This document shows positions 6,804-9,628 of a DNA stretch of 9,628 nucleotides, piece by piece. Under the pieces are notes generated by a model. The model did no database searches. It was not told where the DNA came from and worked only from the letters and a program-made list of their open reading frames with translations. Position numbers and translations under genes: made by a program. This DNA comes from Comamonadaceae bacterium (GTDB lineage: Bacteria; Pseudomonadota; Gammaproteobacteria; Burkholderiales; Burkholderiaceae_C): the NCBI GenBank assembly GCA_947455585.1, contig CANGOY010000057.1:1-9628 (forward strand), given 5' to 3'. How positions within the stretch are numbered: the first letter of the stretch is position 1; each line of letters opens with the position of its first letter.

Positions 6804-7721
6804 ATGTACCCAATCCAAAAGCCTTCGCGCAGCGAGTTTGTCCCAATCCGTCACCTGAGTTACCACGTCTTGCAATGGGGCACGCCCTCGCCAGACAAAA
6901 CGCCATTGGTCATGGTGCATGGTTGGATGGATGTGGCGGCCTCGTTTCAGTTCGTCATCGATGCTTTGAAAGACGACCATTGGGTCATCGCCCCCGACTG
7001 GCGCGGCTTTGGTCTGACCGAAACGCCCGACACAGACAATTTCTTTTTCCCCGACTACTTGGCCGATCTCGACCAGCTGTTAGACCATTACGTTGGCGAA
7101 AAGCAAATCAACCTACTAGGCCACAGCATGGGCGGCCATGTGGCCACCATGTATGCGGGCATTCGCCCCGAGCGCATCCACAAACTCATCAACCTCGAAG
7201 GCTTTGGCATGCCCGCCACCCGCCCGGCCCAAGCCCCAGGCCGCTTGGCCAAGTGGATGGACGAGCTCAAAGCCTTGCAGCGCGGTGAAATGGACCTCAA
7301 GCCCTACCCCAGCCAAGAGGCCGTGGCGCAGCGCCTCATCAAAACCAACCCACGCTTGGGCTCAGACAAAGCCCATTGGCTAGCCCAACACTGGGCGCGC
7401 GCCAACGACCAAGGCGAGTGGCGCATCTTGGGCCATGCAGCGCACAAAGTGGTCAACGCCCAACTGTTCAAAACAGACGAAACCCAAGCCATTTACGAAC
7501 GCATCACTGCCCCCACCCTGTGCGTGGTGGCCAGCACCGACAGCATGAGCCAGTGGTGGAAAGACAGCTACACCTTGGCCGAGTTCATGCAGCGCACTGC
7601 GGCCGTGCCCCACATCACCCATGCGGTCATTGAAGACGCGGGCCACATGCTGCACCACGACCAGCCAGAACAACTGGCTCGACGGATAGAAGAGTTCTTA
7701 AGTCTTCAATCTGTCATATGA
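6804..7721 (+). CDS. Alpha/beta hydrolase
   Basis: The protein is a predicted cytoplasmic serine hydrolase of the alpha/beta fold; substrate unknown. Counting from ATG 6804 (305 residues) the family landmarks are VMVHGWMD with the oxyanion HG at 39-40, DWRGFGLTE (65-73), the nucleophile elbow GHSMGGH with Ser108, a candidate acid Asp246 in VVASTDSM after the late strand APTLCVV, and His281 in DAGHMLHHDQPEQLA. The triad is therefore complete. The start is uncertain: in-frame ATGs at 6777 and 6792 exist and none has a good ribosome site (a weak AGAAG lies eight bases before 6777). I prefer 6804 because the polar leader MYPIQKPSRSEFVPIRHLSYHVLQW is a normal N-terminus for this group. It is divergent from the acyl-CoA synthetase with at most 25 bases between them, and 39 bases upstream of the outer-membrane protein gene. 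No signal peptide is seen. Confidence 0.9.
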   Translation: MYPIQKPSRSEFVPIRHLSYHVLQWGTPSPDKTPLVMVHGWMDVAASFQFVIDALKDDHWVIAPDWRGFGLTETPDTDNFFFPDYLADLDQLLDHYVGEKQINLLGHSMGGHVATMYAGIRPERIHKLINLEGFGMPATRPAQAPGRLAKWMDELKALQRGEMDLKPYPSQEAVAQRLIKTNPRLGSDKAHWLAQHWARANDQGEWRILGHAAHKVVNAQLFKTDETQAIYERITAPTLCVVASTDSMSQWWKDSYTLAEFMQRTAAVPHITHAVIEDAGHMLHHDQPEQLARRIEEFLSLQSVI

Positions 7722-7732
7722 CCCAGTAAAAT
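7705..7732 (+). promoter_or_regulatory. Weak candidate promoter for the outer-membrane protein gene
   Basis: TAAAAT at 7727-7732 matches five of six bases of the sigma-70 -10 box. TTCAAT at 7705-7710, 16 bases upstream, matches only three of six -35 bases and lies in the end of the hydrolase gene. It would start transcription about 20 bases before ATG 7761. Read-through from the hydrolase gene is equally possible. Confidence 0.22.
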
Positions 7733-7760
7733 TCAACGCTTAATCTTGAATACAACAGCC

Positions 7761-8312
7761 ATGGCCTTCCCCACAAAACTTCGCACCGCCTTAGCCACCC
7801 TCGTCATCACCTGCACGGTGGGCCTCGGCGTCGCGCATGCGGGCGACAACGGCTTGAATGACTGGCAACCCTGCCCCGACAGCCTGGCCGTCGACGGCGG
7901 CAAAGCGCCCACCAAAAAGTGGGACCTCACGCTCTCCCCCTACACCTACCACTGGCACTACAGCGCAGAACACCGCCCAGTGAAGTTGGTGGCCATGGAC
8001 AGCCATGTCTCAGGCGGGCGCTTTTGCGGCATGGCCTTGTTCACCAACTCCTTCGGCCAAGAAACCACCTATGTGTACGTCGGCCAGCAATGGGACGGCG
8101 TTTTGGGTAACCCCAAACTGTTCAGCAAACTGTCGGCTGGCTTGATTTACGGCTACCGCGGTGCATACAAAGACAAAATTCCGCTCAACCAAACGGGCAT
8201 TGCCCCTGCCATCATCCCTTCCTTGGGCTACGCCTTCACGCCCAAAGACTCGGCACAGGTCTTTGTACTGGGCAATGCGGGGCTTTTGTTCGCTTACGGC
8301 CACAGCTTCTGA
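7761..8312 (+). CDS. PagP-like outer-membrane beta-barrel protein
   Basis: The 183-residue precursor has a clear signal peptide: Lys/Arg in MAFPTKLR, a hydrophobic core (about 10-24) and a cleavage site after VAHA (27). The mature part is rich in alternating aromatic/hydrophobic segments and ends in Phe (LLFAYGHSF), as expected for an outer-membrane barrel. By eye it follows the plan of PagP, the lipid A palmitoyltransferase: TYHWH (62-66) aligns with TWH around catalytic His33, HRP (71-73) with NERP, CGMALFTNSFGQ (89-100) with the AMAFKDSW block, KLSAGLIYGYRG with LGLGFTAGV, and APAIIPSLGYAF with VLLPLASVGYG. The catalytic Asp-Ser pair would be Asn96-Ser97. Similarity is weak, so the enzyme role is inference and it may be a non-catalytic or different barrel. 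Cys38 and Cys89 could form a disulfide. ATG 7761 is preferred to an in-frame TTG at 7746 because it gives a normal signal peptide; neither has a good ribosome site. Confidence 0.75.
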   Translation: MAFPTKLRTALATLVITCTVGLGVAHAGDNGLNDWQPCPDSLAVDGGKAPTKKWDLTLSPYTYHWHYSAEHRPVKLVAMDSHVSGGRFCGMALFTNSFGQETTYVYVGQQWDGVLGNPKLFSKLSAGLIYGYRGAYKDKIPLNQTGIAPAIIPSLGYAFTPKDSAQVFVLGNAGLLFAYGHSF

Positions 8313-8373
8313 GCACCGGTCTGAACGTGAGAAAATCTGCGGTTTCCCCCAGACACATAAAGAAGACCGCATC

Positions 8374-9478
8374 ATGGAAGCAGAACGCATCAACCTCATT
8401 GGATCTACCCTCGCCGACCTGAGCGTGCGCACGGTAGATCTCCGGAGGTATCTTTGACTACGATGCCAAATCTGAACGCCTGCGCACCGTCAACGCGTCG
8501 CTAGAAGACCCCACCATTTGGAACGACCCCAAAAAAGCCCAAGAGCTGGGTCGTGAAAAGAAAGCCCTCGACGGCGTGGTCGTCACCCTCACTCGCCTCA
8601 CGCAAGAGCTAGAAGACAACACTGAGTTGTTTGAAATGAGCAAGGCCGACAACGACGAAGACGGCTTGGTGACCATTGAGACCGACACCCAAGGCTTGGT
8701 CAAAACCATCGAAGAGCTCGAATTCCGCCGCATGTTCAGCAACGAAGCGGATCCGCTCAATTGCTTTCTCGACATCCAAGCCGGCGCTGGCGGCACCGAA
8801 GCCTGCGACTGGGCCAGCATGCTGCTGCGCCAGTACCTCAAGTACGCCGAACGCAAAGGCTTCAAAACCACCGTAGAAGACGAATCTGCAGGCGACGTGG
8901 CCGGCATCAAAGGCGCGACCATCAAGATTGAAGGCGAATACGCGTTTGGTTTATTGCGCACCGAAACTGGCGTGCACCGCTTGGTGCGCAAGTCGCCGTT
9001 TGACAGCTCGGGCGGCCGCCACACCTCATTTGCTTCGGTGTTCGTATATCCCGAGATTGACGATTCGATCGAAATCGACATCAACCCATCCGACGTGCGC
9101 ACCGACACCTACCGTGCCTCTGGCGCGGGTGGTCAGCACATCAACAAGACCGACTCTGCTGTGCGTTTGACCCACATCCCCACCGGCATCGTGGTGCAAT
9201 GTCAAGACGGGCGCAGCCAGCACAGCAACAACGACGTGGCCTGGAAACGCTTGCGCTCGCGTGTGTATGACTTTGAAATGCGCAAGCGCCAAGAAGCGCA
9301 GCAAAAGCTCGAAGACACCAAGACCGATGTGGGTTGGGGGCACCAAATTCGCAGCTATGTGCTGGACCAAAGCCGCATCAAAGACCTGCGCACCAACGTT
9401 GAAATCTCCAACACCCAAAAAGTGCTGGACGGCGACCTCGATGCGTTCATCGAAGCCTCGCTCAAACAAGGTGTGTAA
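8374..9478 (+). CDS. prfB: Peptide chain release factor 2, programmed +1 frameshift
   Basis: RF2 recognises UGA and UAA stop codons on the ribosome and triggers release of the peptide. The gene reads as join(8374-8454, 8456-9478): 27 codons (MEAERINLIG...LRRYL), a CTT TGA C slippage site where base 8455 is skipped, then 340 codons starting DYDAKSERLRTVNASLEDP. The 367-residue product compares with 365 in E. coli. Landmarks at the same relative places are the stop-codon-reading SPF (207-209) in RKSPFDSSGGRHTSF, and GGQ (252-254) in YRASGAGGQHINKTDSAV, the peptidyl-transferase-centre motif. The residue at E. coli position 246 is Ala, as in most bacteria, not the Thr of strain K-12. Expression is autoregulated: scarce RF2 lets ribosomes pause at the in-frame UGA and shift. 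ATG 8374 matches the MEAERIN start I associate with betaproteobacterial RF2; the ribosome site is weak (AAGAAG). The gene is intact, not a pseudogene. Confidence 0.97.
8444..8458 (+). promoter_or_regulatory. prfB +1 frameshift (recoding) site
   Basis: GGAGG (8444-8448) acts as an internal Shine-Dalgarno-like stimulator, three bases (TAT) before the slippery CTT (8452-8454), which is followed by the in-frame stop TGA (8455-8457) and then C (8458). The E. coli site is AGGGGGTATCTTTGAC, so spacing, slippery codon, stop and the following C are all kept while the stimulator is CGGAGG. Shifting moves the peptidyl-tRNA from CTT to TTT and the next codon read is GAC (Asp). Confidence 0.96.
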
Positions 9479-9490
9479 ACACACCGTTTT
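9470..9490 (+). terminator. Small hairpin over the prfB stop codon
   Basis: GGTGTGT (9470-9476) and ACACACC (9479-9485) are perfect inverted repeats spanning the prfB TAA; as RNA this gives a 6-bp stem with a TAAA loop, followed by GTTTT. Stem and T-run are short, so at best it is a weak or partial terminator between prfB and pepN, which are 34 bases apart and may be co-transcribed. Confidence 0.28.
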
Positions 9491-9512
9491 GCGCCTACCT
9501 TAGGAAAATACC

Positions 9513-9628
9513 ATGCTTCGTGAAGGCTCTGCCACCTTGACCCAACGCGCCGACTACACCGCGCCCGCGTTTTGGATCGACACCGTTGACTTGACCTTTG
9601 ACCTTGACCCGGTCAAAACCCGTGTGCT
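9513..9628 (+). CDS. pepN: Aminopeptidase N, N-terminal 38 codons only
   Basis: Only the beginning is in the window. The residues LTQRADYTAPAFWIDTVDL followed by TFDLDPVKTRV match the start of bacterial PepN (E. coli: YRHDYRAPDYQITDIDLTFD, then LDAQKT). PepN is a cytoplasmic M1-family zinc aminopeptidase that trims residues from peptide N-termini; the N-terminal part seen is the beta-rich domain. The zinc site HExxH and the GAMEN motif would lie beyond the window. AGGA at 9502-9505, seven bases before ATG 9513, supports the start. It follows prfB by 34 bases on the same strand. Confidence 0.88.
   Translation, partial: MLREGSATLTQRADYTAPAFWIDTVDLTFDLDPVKTRV

Noticed and set aside
7746..7760. 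TTG at 7746 as the start of the PagP-like protein.
   Set aside because: It has no ribosome site and adds five residues before an already normal signal peptide that begins at ATG 7761.
8313..8373. GCGGT...ACCGC pairing upstream of prfB as a possible regulatory hairpin.
   Set aside because: The stem is only five base pairs with a loop of over 20 bases and no T-run; too weak to support.
8374..8576. An in-frame TGA early in prfB, which might suggest a pseudogene or sequencing error.
   Set aside because: CTT TGA C with an upstream GGAGG is the standard RF2 programmed frameshift, and the downstream frame is intact to the normal end.

Overview
The window looks like ordinary chromosome from a betaproteobacterium, most likely a Comamonadaceae member of the Limnohabitans/Rhodoferax kind. 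This rests on gene content, protein family resemblance and a strong preference for TTG leucine codons at moderate GC; no ribosomal RNA or other decisive marker is present, so the genus is inference. Genes are densely packed on both strands. I see no tRNA, rRNA, CRISPR array, insertion sequence, phage gene or replication origin, and no stretch above 300 bases lacks a gene.

Layout. The 3' three quarters of argG (argininosuccinate synthase) enters from the left and ends at a very strong symmetrical terminator (1053-1093). A small two-helix membrane protein of the 'low-affinity iron permease' family follows (1131-1541). It converges on murB (minus strand, cell-wall precursor synthesis), which is divergent from yajQ. 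yajQ converges on plsY with overlapping stop codons. plsY lies 14 bases downstream of a Tas-type aldo/keto reductase on the minus strand, with an AMP-forming acyl-CoA synthetase further upstream on that strand. From 6777 rightwards everything is on the plus strand: an alpha/beta hydrolase whose possible first ATG shares bases with the synthetase ATG, a signal-peptide-bearing outer-membrane protein that resembles PagP, prfB (release factor 2) with its programmed +1 frameshift, and the first 38 codons of pepN (aminopeptidase N).

Functionally this is mostly housekeeping: arginine synthesis (ArgG), peptidoglycan precursor (MurB), phospholipid synthesis (PlsY), fatty-acid activation (acyl-CoA synthetase), translation termination (PrfB) and peptide turnover (PepN). 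The genes do not form one pathway. The synthetase, reductase and PlsY share a strand and could be partly co-transcribed; a weak hairpin after the synthetase gene may separate it from the other two.

I do not see a previously undescribed multi-gene system. The points most worth a second look are the roughly 29-residue Ser/Ala/Thr-rich insertion inside the acyl-CoA synthetase, whose DNA also reads open in another frame; the PagP-like outer-membrane protein in which the catalytic Asp position appears to be Asn; and the prfB recoding site, which a single-frame gene caller would split or truncate.
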